A DNA stretch of 64,000 nt from Acanthaster planci. Taxonomy: Eukaryota; Echinodermata; Asteroidea; Valvatida; Acanthasteridae. Positions 28,701-40,700 of this stretch are shown here, piece by piece (position 1 is the first letter of the stretch; the number at the start of each line of letters is the position of its first letter). The DNA lies in the NCBI RefSeq assembly GCF_001949145.1, contig NW_019091358.1, forward strand, positions 310,961 through 374,960, written 5' to 3'. The position numbers and the translations under genes were made by a program. A model generated the notes under the pieces. It saw nothing but the letters and a program-made list of their open reading frames with translations. It did not search any database and was not told the DNA's origin.

Positions 28701-31700
28701 CTCCGTAAAATCCGGATTCCATATGTTTACTGTGCATGTAATCAGCTTTGTTTGGGATCGAATCACAGTGCCCACTGGCCAAGCATGGTATAGCAAGCCT
28801 CAACATTGTGTACTGAAAAATGCCATGATTGGATTTTCCAAATCTATATGAAAACGGAAAATCCATTCTCATTGGCAGTTCTGGGTTACAGCACTTTTGA
28901 TATTGCCCAAATTGAAAATTGAAAATTCAATAAGATTTGACGAAGGGAGGAAAGTTTTGAATGATTGTGGAATACCACGAAGTGACACAGAAGAAATTAA
29001 AATTTGGATGAAACAGTATGGACAGTGTATGCATACGATGATTTGGAGCCATGTGTGATTGCTTGACAACAGAGTTCTGAGTTGGTGACTTTTTCCCACA
29101 ATGTAATGCATACTTCCACTGATTGGAACTCCCTCAATTGATGGATGATTCTGTAATAACAACTCCTACGCTATTGTGATCAAGAAAGAGTAGAACAGAA
29201 TCCGGCCTTGATGTGGTTTGGTGTATATGGTGGCCTTTAACCACTTCATGCTGGGCCCATTTATCCATGTTGATTCTGCTAGGCCGGGTGATTTTTCATT
29301 TTTTTCTATATTCGAAATTCTTTGAAAATTCATTACTTCATTTACTAGACGTTAACACCCACACAAATGATTGTCTGGTGGCTGCTCTAATCTGACAGAC
29401 AACATCTATCTACACCCGAATATTTCAGCCAGGTCTGCCGCCTTGTAAAAACAGCCTAGATTGTGCAGTGTAATGTGATTTTCTTTTGCTCCCGAAACAG
29501 GCACAGTACCCTGCTGACCTCTTTTTAATATGGGCCAGGTTAGCATGCAACGGTATTGTATCGCTCATCACTGGAGCGCTGGAACGCTTTTGTCCCCAGT
29601 GGTAATCCGCTTGCTCTGAATGCTACAAACAGTGGTATAATCTTTCAAACAATGACAGAATTCCTCCGCTTTCGACAACTGAAAAAATGTTGGAAATTCC
29701 CAGCAGCTCAGTCTTTTGTTCCAATTACAGTCTTTTGTTACAAGGCCCAGCTCTTCCGGTTTCGGGCAGCCTGGCATTAGGCATAAAGAAAACGTGACCA
29801 AAACTGGGTCCCCTGGCAGCAAGTGGTTAACCCCTTTGCGCCGATAATTCTTTTGACCGTGACTGCTGGGCTGTGGTATGCCCTGAATGGAGGGCTTTGT
29901 CCAGCAGTAGGCCCCATTGAACCAGCAGCTGCATGATGAATAGACTGTATGTGTGGTATGCACTAATCCTCACACAAAGCCGCGGCTCTTGCTGTCTCCC
30001 GGAGCAAAGGGGCTAAGCGATGGAAATGTAAACAACATACATGTAATTAGGATAAGGGTGTATGGCTGTAATTATTTCTTCATGAGAGTGAAGAACGGGA
30101 CACAGTATATGCTTACGCTCTGTTCACATTTGGCATCAAGCTCAAAGCCAGCATTACTGGAGAGAAGTTCGACACAGTTCTACAAAAAAAGCAAATTTCA
30201 TACACAGAGAAAAGGATGACCCAAAAAACAAAAACCATGACATTGGAAACTTGATGTCATCTGAGACTAGGGACAATGTTTCAGGGCAGGCACCATCTCC
30301 ATATGAGAGATGTTCAGCCTACATGCAAGGCATGTCCCATAGACATGGTCAGAAGGGACGTTTCACGAGGTAAAATGGCAGAACAAAATGGTTGGACATT
30401 CATTAATTCAGAACTATCAGTAGGCTTTACTTTTTAACCCCTAAAAAATGGCATTAATAAATGAAGGACACCGGAATCGGCGGTCTGTCTCAGCCATTGA
30501 AAAGCCAGACCATGCCCAGGCAAAGCAGGGGGCTTGGGCTCCTTTGATGCCTTTCTTTGAAAGGTATTCTCTCCAAACCAGCTGGGTTCTGTGCTGTCAT
30601 CAGCCCTTACCTTTTGCTTGGGCAATTATCAGTGACCACCTCCCAAGCAAGTTTTAACACCCCTTTTTGAAACTAATCCAGTATAAATATCTGCCTATTT
30701 GTAAGTGTGCTTTGGGCAAAGCTGTGAAAGAGAAGATGTTTACAAAAGAATTATGTGTTTCTGATGGAGGAAAACAATTCAAAAGAAAAAACTGAAACAA
30801 ACACCAACAACATGATGCTCCTAATTAAACTAAAACTCTCTAGAGGTGTTATAGAAACCTGACAAGTTCCCCTCAAAAATTGCTACCAAAAACTCACCTT
30901 GCTGATCAGTTGCTGGTGTACGTGATGAAGGGAAGCGTGGGCCAACATGAGATTCATCACGTTGGTGAAGAAACACAGTTGCTCCCCGGGGCTATCCAGC
31001 CGGTCCAGGTCGACGAAAGCCAACTCCCTGGTGGCCTCGCACAGGTCCCGGAAGTCCTTACTGCTGCTGGCCAGCACACTGGCTCGCAGGCCAAACTTGC
31101 CATTGGAATTGATGCTTGTCATATGACCTAAGCCACAGAGGAACCAACAACACCAGATCATACAAAACACGAATCAAGAAGGAGCATCTACTGCTCCTAC
31201 ACACAGAGACACACTGAGTGCATCCACTGAGATACATAGTATGGTAGGTGAGGTGGCAGAAGGTGGTAGTCAATGTGTGCAAGAGGGCACTAGTTTGATG
31301 TTGCCATGGAGGGAATACCTTGTCAAAAGAGTATAAAAACAGAACACAAATCTATCCTTCAAAGGGGAAATGGTTGGAAGAAATAGTGACCCTACTAATG
31401 TCTATATAAGCTCTTTAACATAACCAAGGAAAGAGTGGAACCTCCTCCAAGAAATTGTAGAAATGCACTCTTTGGACACAAAGCTATGGAGACACTGCAT
31501 GAAATCCAAAACATTGAAATTTCTCCCTTTTAATGCTGCAAACCCGCTGGAAAGTCACTGTAACATGTAAATGAAGCTGTGCTTCATCTATTCAAGTCAT
31601 ACAAATCCTATTGCATGGTATCTTTTGAAGCCTACAAGTATATATGCAATAGTGGATTAATTCCCACTGTTAATGTAAATTTTCATACCAACACCTGTGA

Positions 31701-34700
31701 CAGTTTAAATCCTTTTTTGAAATTTATTGTTTACCCTTTGCACAGACGAATCTTTGCCCGTGACCTACAAAACACTTCTAATCTCCTGGGGATGCTTAGC
31801 AGTTTTCCGGGCAGAGGAAGACATTTAAGCAACACAACGTGGTGCCAGTAAGCTAAGAGGAGTGTGCAAAATTTTTCTGCAGTTTTTCTTGTTACCCTTC
31901 ATGAGCATGATCATCCTGGACAGGAGATCCCGAGCGACGACCTCGGGATGCCTGGCGTCGCATGGCCACTTTGAGCCCTCTCCGGGATTGTTCAGAACAA
32001 TTCTACAGGGGGAACTCTTTGCTGAAGGAGACGTGGGGCTCGGCGGTTGGTGGTCTTGCTTGAGGTGTATGGGGATGGTAGGGCAGCAACTACGGATGAT
32101 GACGTGAACAAGGTTTAGCTTCAACTGGTCTGCCACACCTTCTAACCTGGAAACCGAAGCCGCAAGAAAAAGCAGCAAAATGAAAAAGAAAAACGAAGGC
32201 TGCTGAATTCGCCGAGCGTTAATCAATATTTATAAAGTCCCATTTTCAGGATTCAATTCAAGTACAGGTTGAGAAACTGGCTGGCAACTCCCATGACGTG
32301 GACTCGGTAACAATGCCTCTAATAGATTCCTGCTATGATTCTGTAACAATGCCTGAGATTCCTGCCATGACTCTGTAACAATGCCTGAGATTCCTGCCAT
32401 GACTCTGTAACAATGCCTGAGATTCCTGCCATGATTCTGTAACAATGCCTGAGATTCCTGCCATGACTCTGTAACAATGCCTGAGATTCCTGCCATGACT
32501 GTAACAATGCCTTAGAATCCCGCCATGACTCTGTATATTCCTGCCATGAAAATGTTTATGTTCCAATTGAAAGTTGCCATTGGAACATTGGCGTTCCTTA
32601 GGAATGTCTATGCATCACAGGGACGCTTGCTTTGTGCACGGATTATTCCAGTGCAGCATTCAAATGGGAATACTAAGTTACCAATTAAACAGATGCCTGT
32701 GCTGAACTGAGATCAAGGCTTTCCAAATGGAACATTGCCACCGTTCCAAACTACGAGACACTTACAGACACCTTACAGATTCTGAAAAGTTTCCTAGGAA
32801 AGTCAGCAATATCTAAATGGGTTCAAGGCTAGTGAGGAATTGGTCAAAGAACTTTTTTGGACCTGGTCGGCGGGATCTGGTTCTGGAACATGAGTCTCCC
32901 TAGCAGGAAGTTGGGGCTGTCCTCCAGGACACAGTAAGGGTTGACTGCCTTCATGCTGCCGCTAGGAACCGGCTGGTCCAGACCTGACAGTGAGGAACCC
33001 ACGGACATAAAAAAAAAGAATGAAAAACAACAAAATCGAGGCATTTGGGAATCAGACAGCATAATACGCTACTCTTAGCAACCTGCTGCACGATACTGAT
33101 CTGCGTGAAAGATTCATCATGGAATTGTCGCGGAATAAAGTGTGTAGGTGATCGGCACCTTTGTAAAGAGTATACATGTATGTATAAGCACAAATACTGA
33201 TTTTGAGTCCTTCACAAATGTACCTCATACACATTATTACACACATTCCTGACATTAGATATTGACGTTGACCCTCTGATGTCCCACAATCCCTTGCAGG
33301 TCTTGAATAAAAATAAAGCTGTTTATATTTTAGTCTCTGCTGATTCAGCTGAGTATAAGGCTTGTCTCAGAATTGAACCATCAAGCAGCCTCTTGTGATA
33401 CTATGGTTTGCTGTTTTTGTGATGTTTTGCCGTTGCATTCAAGTTTAAGGTTTCTAAAAATGTATCCGTTAATTATTTTTGTTTTTTATTAAATCTTAAG
33501 TTACAAAATTGATGCGACAGATCATGTGGCTCAGAGTCGCAAAACCAGTGTCCATTCAATACCGTTGGCAGATTAACTGTGCGTGCCCTGGCCTTTACTA
33601 AAAGACGACTTAAAACAAGTGTGGACCAATGTACCCAGTTTCTCAGCTACTTAATTACAATTAACTCTTCAAAAACTAATGGCTTTCCCTTCTAATCCTT
33701 GGGGAAATAATGCCCACTTGTCACTATCTAACATAAAAAAACCACTGTTTTATCAAGTTGACGTTCAAGAATTACAAACGGCAACTGCATAGTGTTCGGT
33801 AGGTTTTGTGCTCAAAATATTGGGAGCCAAGGACGATGTTCGGTACAGCCGAATGTTCGGTATAGCGGCATTCCACTGTATTCACGAGGCACAATGATGT
33901 ACTAGCTGTTCAACATACCAGGATACCATTCCTTGGCTTCCACTAGCAAGGAGGAGAGGACAGAAACATGACCATAGAGGCTCATCAAGTAGTTGGAGAA
34001 CTCAGTGTCCTGGTCTGGGCCCACGGTTGACAAGAGGGCAGTCAGTGAGTAGCAATGGTTCCCGTTCCTGTCAAAGGTTTGAAGGAGCTGTCTCATGGCT
34101 TGGTGGACCATGGAACGTCCCTTGTGGGATGGGCTCAAGCCGCGGTCCATTTCCGATGGAAGGAGGCCAGAGGCTTGTGACCCAGAGGGATCTGGAGTCC
34201 GCTGGTTGCCCTCGGTTTGGAGGGCACGGCTGAGTCCCGTGACAGCTTTCCTCTGTTCCAGGACAGAATTGACTTGTGCCCGCAGGCCGACTGCATCCAG
34301 CGGTTTGGTTGCCTGCAGTAGGGCATCCCTAGCACTGCGCCGAAAGAACTCCTCCATGATGTCCTGCCTGATGAGGGCTGTCGAATCAGCTGAAGTTGGA
34401 GCTATTAGACTGGCTATTTGGTGCACAAAGGGCAGTACGCCTACAAGAAGCAGCAGAGGGTCCATTTTGGAGCCGGACTGCAGGCGTGACCTGGGGGACT
34501 GGTCAAATTCACCCGGGATGTGCTGTCCCAGTTGAAGTCGGCCCATAGCGACTTCGAGCAAGTCCCTACTGGCTTTCCAGGAAGTGCAGGCTGAGCAGGC
34601 CAGGTCAAAGACCACCACCCCAGCCACGTTCAGCTTCCGGATGCTCTTGAGCATGGCGGCAGCAACTGAGTGCTTCTCGGGCTGATCCAAGCCGACTAGT

Positions 34701-37700
34701 GAGGCTGTGGGGAACAGCGGCAGTACAGACTTGGCCAGCAGGTCGTCCACAACCCCAGTGACTGACAAGGATGCTGTCCCCGATGCTGCTATGGTAGCGA
34801 TGGAGGATGATGACTTAGACGGTTGGCCTTTCAGGGCCGAGGGCATGGCATCTGACTTGGCGGCCTTGGTGTCCAGATTCTGGAGACGACGTAACGTCTG
34901 CTCCCAGTGTTCAGCAAAGTAGACCTCTGACACCTCAGGCGTGTTCTCAAGCTCAAACATCTTCACCACCTGCACGACACAAATCGGATAACAATAATAA
35001 TATCAAAGAACTTACAATGTGCACAGTATCTTAAAGTACCTGCTGACCATTGAAGTCTTCCTCAAGTGTTACCTGTAGGGCCTGGGAGTAGCTGCCCCTG
35101 TGCAGGCACATCCTCAACAGGGTGTCCTGGGAGGACAGCATCCTGGCGATTACACCATGCTCCCCAGTGTTGGACGCCTTGTTGACCGGCTGGCATTTCC
35201 TCCGCCGACGTTTCTTTCGCCGTTTGCTGCTGCTGGTGCTGCCATCTGGGGGAGACGAAAAAAATTGTGGCTAATACCGGTACATTCACCTCCCTTCTAC
35301 AGGATATAACAAAGCTGCTAAGCCAATATCACTTGGTAATCCTGATAACTGTTAATTGATAACTGTTAATTGTATTTGCTACACCAAAAGTGAACAGCGG
35401 AGAGTCTGACGTCAAGCACTTCAGCCAACAAACTTAAAGAGGAGCGTCCATGAAAATCTAATCCAGTAACAGCAACCAGAGGTCATCTGCCATATTCCCT
35501 GATTTGTTATAAACATTCTTTTAGATAAATGTACTTTATGGCAACCCTATTCCTTGTAGCAGCTTTTAGTGTTTGTCAGTGGCCGATACCCAAGTGTAGT
35601 TCCAAATCGGGAATAAAGCCTTCTAATCCCCAGTGCTACTTGTTACAGAAGCAGTCAGCATTCTAACAAGGCTGTACACCTTTTTGTCTGTGCTATTTTT
35701 TTTCCTGCATGAAATTCCCTGACAATGAAAATGACACACAGATTCACTGACATTTGTTTACTGAGGCAGCAATAGGATAGCGATAAAATATGTATACTCA
35801 AAATAGAAAAGGTGACCAGCGATAAGATCGAATGAGATGAGATGAGCTGAATGGTGATGCCTGCATTCTAATATTCCCTGGGTATTTCTTCTTTTTTTAA
35901 TTTGTTCTGTTTTCTCTTCCCTTCCCTTCCCTTCTAAAAATCTAAATGTAACTCTCCATCAATCAGACGATGGCAAGAACTGCAAGCTGCCTTGTTGCAT
36001 TGTTTAGTAGAAGAAAAAAAAATCACAGAGAAAGGTTACTTATGGCTGCTCTTTCTTAAGCAAGGAAAACTTGAGGAAAACCAGTAAAAAATGAATGACT
36101 TTGCGCAACGAGACATGAGATGAACTGTACACAGGGAAAGTCCGTAATGGAACCCGTTTTGATTTTTCCACTGCTCTTCCCACCCTCAAAAAAACAACTC
36201 CGTTCTTCCCAGTGCCACAAAACTGGGGGAAACAAATCCAAGACAGAAATGAGAAGAAATGCTACATGTATACCATACATGTAGTTTCCACTTTTTTCCC
36301 AACAAAGACAACCACTAGATGTTATGCACACTACAGAAAATTAATTAAGGGCTGACGTTCCACACGCAGACACTCTGAATAACAAGAAAGATAATTTCCA
36401 ATTTGGCTATCCAGGTGGTGCAAAATAAGAGTTAAATGACATAAGTTTGAACCCCAGACAAATGACCAAAACCTTGGTCTGTTGCCTGTGCTAGAGTCTT
36501 GGCCTTCCACAAGTTGAGCTAACCTGTGGATGCGAACCCTGTGTTGCGTTTGGCCGAGAGTGGACAGGAATTCGCCCTTGAGTACCTCCTTGCAGTCCCT
36601 GTATTTATGCAAAGTTTGAGTTTGGGGATGACAAGCAAATTTCAAACAGTCAAACATTTTTATCATAGCATTCCCCTTGCACAACTACATGTACATGTAC
36701 ATGTACATCTGTAAACTATGAGATTGCAAATGAAAAATGGACTACTTAAGCCACCCACACAGGTGAACTATGACCACTGTCATCCCAAACAGGAAGGACT
36801 TGCTACTGGAATTTTAAAAAGGCAAAATACGTTAACGTTTTCTGGTACATCTTCCAAGACACATTTGTCATTTTTTAATCCCTGATTTTGTGTATATACC
36901 TTTTCGATTTTTCAGGTCTGGGTAATTCCAGAAATGTGAGGTCCATTCTTTTCATGTCCCTGTCACATCTGACATACCGGTATGACTTTGTATTTAGTTC
37001 AGAACATATTTTCTAGAATTTTTCAGAGTAATGAATTAATGCAAATTACCTGCCAAACAAACAGTAATATTGGTAATTTGAAATCAATTATGGTGACATT
37101 TCCATGTCAATTAACAATGGACACAAAAATGTCACACTTTTGGACCCCTAATTTCTGGAACTACCCGCCTACTCTGTACACAAAATTTTGAATTAGTAAA
37201 CCAACACAAGTTCAACTGCAAAACTTGGAATACAAGCAAGAAGCAAGCATATGTGTCCGAAACAAAGAATGAATGGACGTATAAAAGTCGAACAAAAAAA
37301 TGAGCGAAGCACATGTGAAATGCATGTATGAAAAGAAAAAGACAGAAGACGGAATGGCAAATGTTAGAATTTTACCCAAAATGCTTTAGGAATCATAAGT
37401 TGATGTTCAAACTAGGAAATGCACTCATTCATGAATTTATAGTTTATTTCTCCAGCCACTGATATACCTGAACCACTTCTTCCACTGAAGCTGCTGACCC
37501 GACTCCTACTTCGCTTGCCGTGGCATTTGTCTCCTCTCTTATCATCTTTATCTCTATGGGAACCGGTCATGTACAGCTCCTCGTCACTACTACTGTCTGC
37601 CATGGGCTGGCAGCCACTGGCCAGTCCATGCGTTGCATTCTGGGAGCTGGTGGCCTGCGATACGAGCCGGTAGCGCCACCAGGCCTCGTTTACCCTCTGC

Positions 37701-40700
37701 GTCAATTGTGAGATGTGCTGCGCCATAGTGGATGTCAACACCGAGCAGTGCATGTACTTCATCAGCCTCCCGCCAGCTTCCTGGAGGACCTCTAACGATG
37801 CGCTAGGACCGGCTAAGGAGTACCTTGCCTCGGACAGGTCGGCCAGGCATTCCTTCAGGGTGCTCAGCAAGGCATCGGTAATGTCTTCCTCTGCTACAAA
37901 GCAGATCTTCACCGCCCCCAGGCTGTTGGAGCTGAGCTGGCTATGCGATTCCGAGCTGCGCTCCGTGTTGGACCTTTGGGCCACAGCTGATCCCGAGCTG
38001 GTTCGTTCTCGCTTCTCGGAACTCCTCAAGCTCTCCAACACACCAGTGCTCATCGATTCTGTGGGCAACTCATCCTGGACAGCTGCTGCAACACTCAACA
38101 GATTTGAGTCACTTGCTGATGGGCCATCTCTGAGTGTATCAGCCTCCAGGTTAAAGGTAAAGGACTCACACTTTGGCGTGCTGTCAAGGCTGGTGACACT
38201 CCCCTTCTGCCAATCCTCATCCACAACACCTTCTTCTCCTCCACTGTCAGACATCGTTGCCCTTGCCACAAAGGCATCCTCGCTGCGAGTGAACAGCAAG
38301 GAGAAAATGTTCTCCAGGGTTTCAACTCTGTAAGTCAGTGGGTACAGGAGTGACAGTTGGTGCCTGGCTTCCCTGAGGTGCCGCCAGACATTCTTCTCCC
38401 ACAGGCTTTCTCGTGGTGAGCCAGTACTGTCATTCGCAGCCTCTTCATGAGCATGAAGAGGCTGGTGGGGTGATGAAAGGGTACTGCCGGTGCTCCTTGA
38501 GGTCTCGGTGTCAAGTGATGCACCAGCACTCTGGGATACTCCTTGCTTGCTCGCGTCCTGGTTGGATTTTTCCTTTGGCTTCTTACACTGGGTACTGTTG
38601 GAGAGAGCCATCATGCAGCTCTTGATGGCAAGGAAACTGCGATAGACGGCTATGTCCCTCTCTTGCTGGATGGAGAGCTGTTGGGGCTCCTCAAAACGTA
38701 CAGTCTTCCCACTGAATTTGGTACTCTCCTCTGGCTTGACCCCTGTTGTAAAACAGACATTAACTTAAACTTAACTAAAAGTGATCAACTCATCAGTGAG
38801 CCGTCTTACTGCAAAGCAACTGATGAAATACCTCGAAAAAAATTTTTGCCATCCAATTTCTTCAGAAACTCTTTGATTTGATGATCTAGCATTTCATGGC
38901 TGTGATGGTCTTGTCCCTAAATTTCATGACTTCTACAGAAGTACCATAGGGTACTGTAACTGGTGTTGCATTATGCTCTCAAGACAGTTACTCAAACTCA
39001 GCTGGGTCAAGACCAGTGGAAGAAAGAAAATTCCAGGCACACTAAATGCAACAGCAGATCTAGAAAGATTTTACGCCAAAATAGTCAGCAGATTCTGAGA
39101 TACCTGTACTACTGAAATGCCTGAGGTCAAAGGGAAAAAAAAGGATGAAAAATTCTCACCAAGTTGCGGCTTCTTGCTGAGGATATCAAAGACTTCAGCT
39201 GACTCAAGCTGGCTCAAGTTTGTAGCATGATGCAACATGTGAAGCACTGAGCGGGAGTCCAGTTCACAGAACATCTCACTGGCCTTGGGATCAAATCCAG
39301 GGTCGACACCACTCGCAAGAAGAAAGGGCCTGGGAAAGCGTCAAGATATCCTTTGTTTGTGTATCTTGACTTTGTACATAAAGTTTCAGCTTGGAAATTT
39401 TTAATTGGTTGTTGACTGCAAAAAGGTATCTTAGATATTTCACCACCCTTGTATGTTTGTTTCTTTCAGTGAGCGAGTTTAGTACCCAGACAGCCCATTC
39501 CCACATTGAGGCATGCTAGAGGTTTTTCAACAACTTCAGTAGATGATCCCAATACGACGCTTCAGTCAAACAGACAGCCTCAGTTTCGATGCAGATATGC
39601 GCAGACGCCGCTAATGTGAAATCCCTCTATATGTACACATGAGGTTGGTCCTGTCAGGGCAGCCATATCCTGACTCCTATGCTAAGCATGATGGAACAGA
39701 TTTTAGTGACCCTGCCACTGTCAAAACCCACACTGCAAAAGTTTAATATACTATGCTAGGGGGTTTAACAAAATCAAGCTACAGTATCTTTCCAAAGGTG
39801 CTACTGGAATGAGCTGATATACTGAGTCTATGTGACAACGGCAAACAAGAAAATGGCCGGCTTCTGGTTGCAAGCACGTAAGGAATGCAAAAACATTTCC
39901 AAGTGGGGTCAGGCTCAGGTACCAGTCCCTGGACACATCCAAACTACATGTCCATGAACCTGTTCACTCAAACTCTCAGCTTCCAACCCAAAAGCCTAAG
40001 AGACTATTTTGTTGCAGGCTTAATTCCAACCATACCGCCTGTTTAGTAAGTTCAGCCGGTGGTCCCAGTGAAGATGCATTGTGAGAAGTATGACTCTATG
40101 AAATTTCCACAAATACATGATGATGTGATAGAAGCTCACTGCAACAGAGCAGATACTGACAATTTGTCAGTTGATTCTAAAAATCCATCCTTAATTGTTT
40201 TTGTCCCAGCTTAACCTATACAGCAATCAATCAGATCTGCAAGCTACCTGGTTTTCTCCAGACACCACTGCACCAGCTGCACCTGGTGGGTCAGCTTCCC
40301 ACATGCTTGGTCGAGAAGAGGCTCACTGACTGAAGGTGCCTGATAATGATAACACAAAAATGGAGGGACCCAAAACATGCAATTAAAAGTAACTCCTAAC
40401 CTCTGTGGAGAGTATTTTTGATAAAAAAAATCTCACTTGCGGGGATCATGCGCCACAATTGTAATAGGTACTCTCAATAAAATAACATGCAGAACAGAAA
40501 TGTGTACCGTGCCGGGAGTATGCAAGGCCTGCAAGAGCCGATTGGCACTATTGCAGCTTGAGACGTGGTTCCATCCAAGCAAGAGCACCAGTGGCTTGAG
40601 GGGTACAAACTCATCAGGCGAGAGCAGGGTTACCAGCTCGCTGTACATCCCATCTCGGATGAACGTCATGCTGGTGTCCTGTGCGACACAATATTCCAGC

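Noticed and set aside
32305-32550. Regular 32-bp array resembling a CRISPR
   Set aside because: The units are contiguous without unique spacers and the sequence is a eukaryotic intron, so it is a minisatellite.
33780-33885. GTTCGGTATAGCGGCATTCC stretch resembling a Tigger-type end
   Set aside because: Only one end-like piece is visible and no matching inverted end was found nearby; at most a relic.
37713-38333. 206-codon plus-strand open frame
   Set aside because: It is antisense to ZFYVE26 exon 9, whose minus-strand translation matches the family. The plus frame resembles no known protein.
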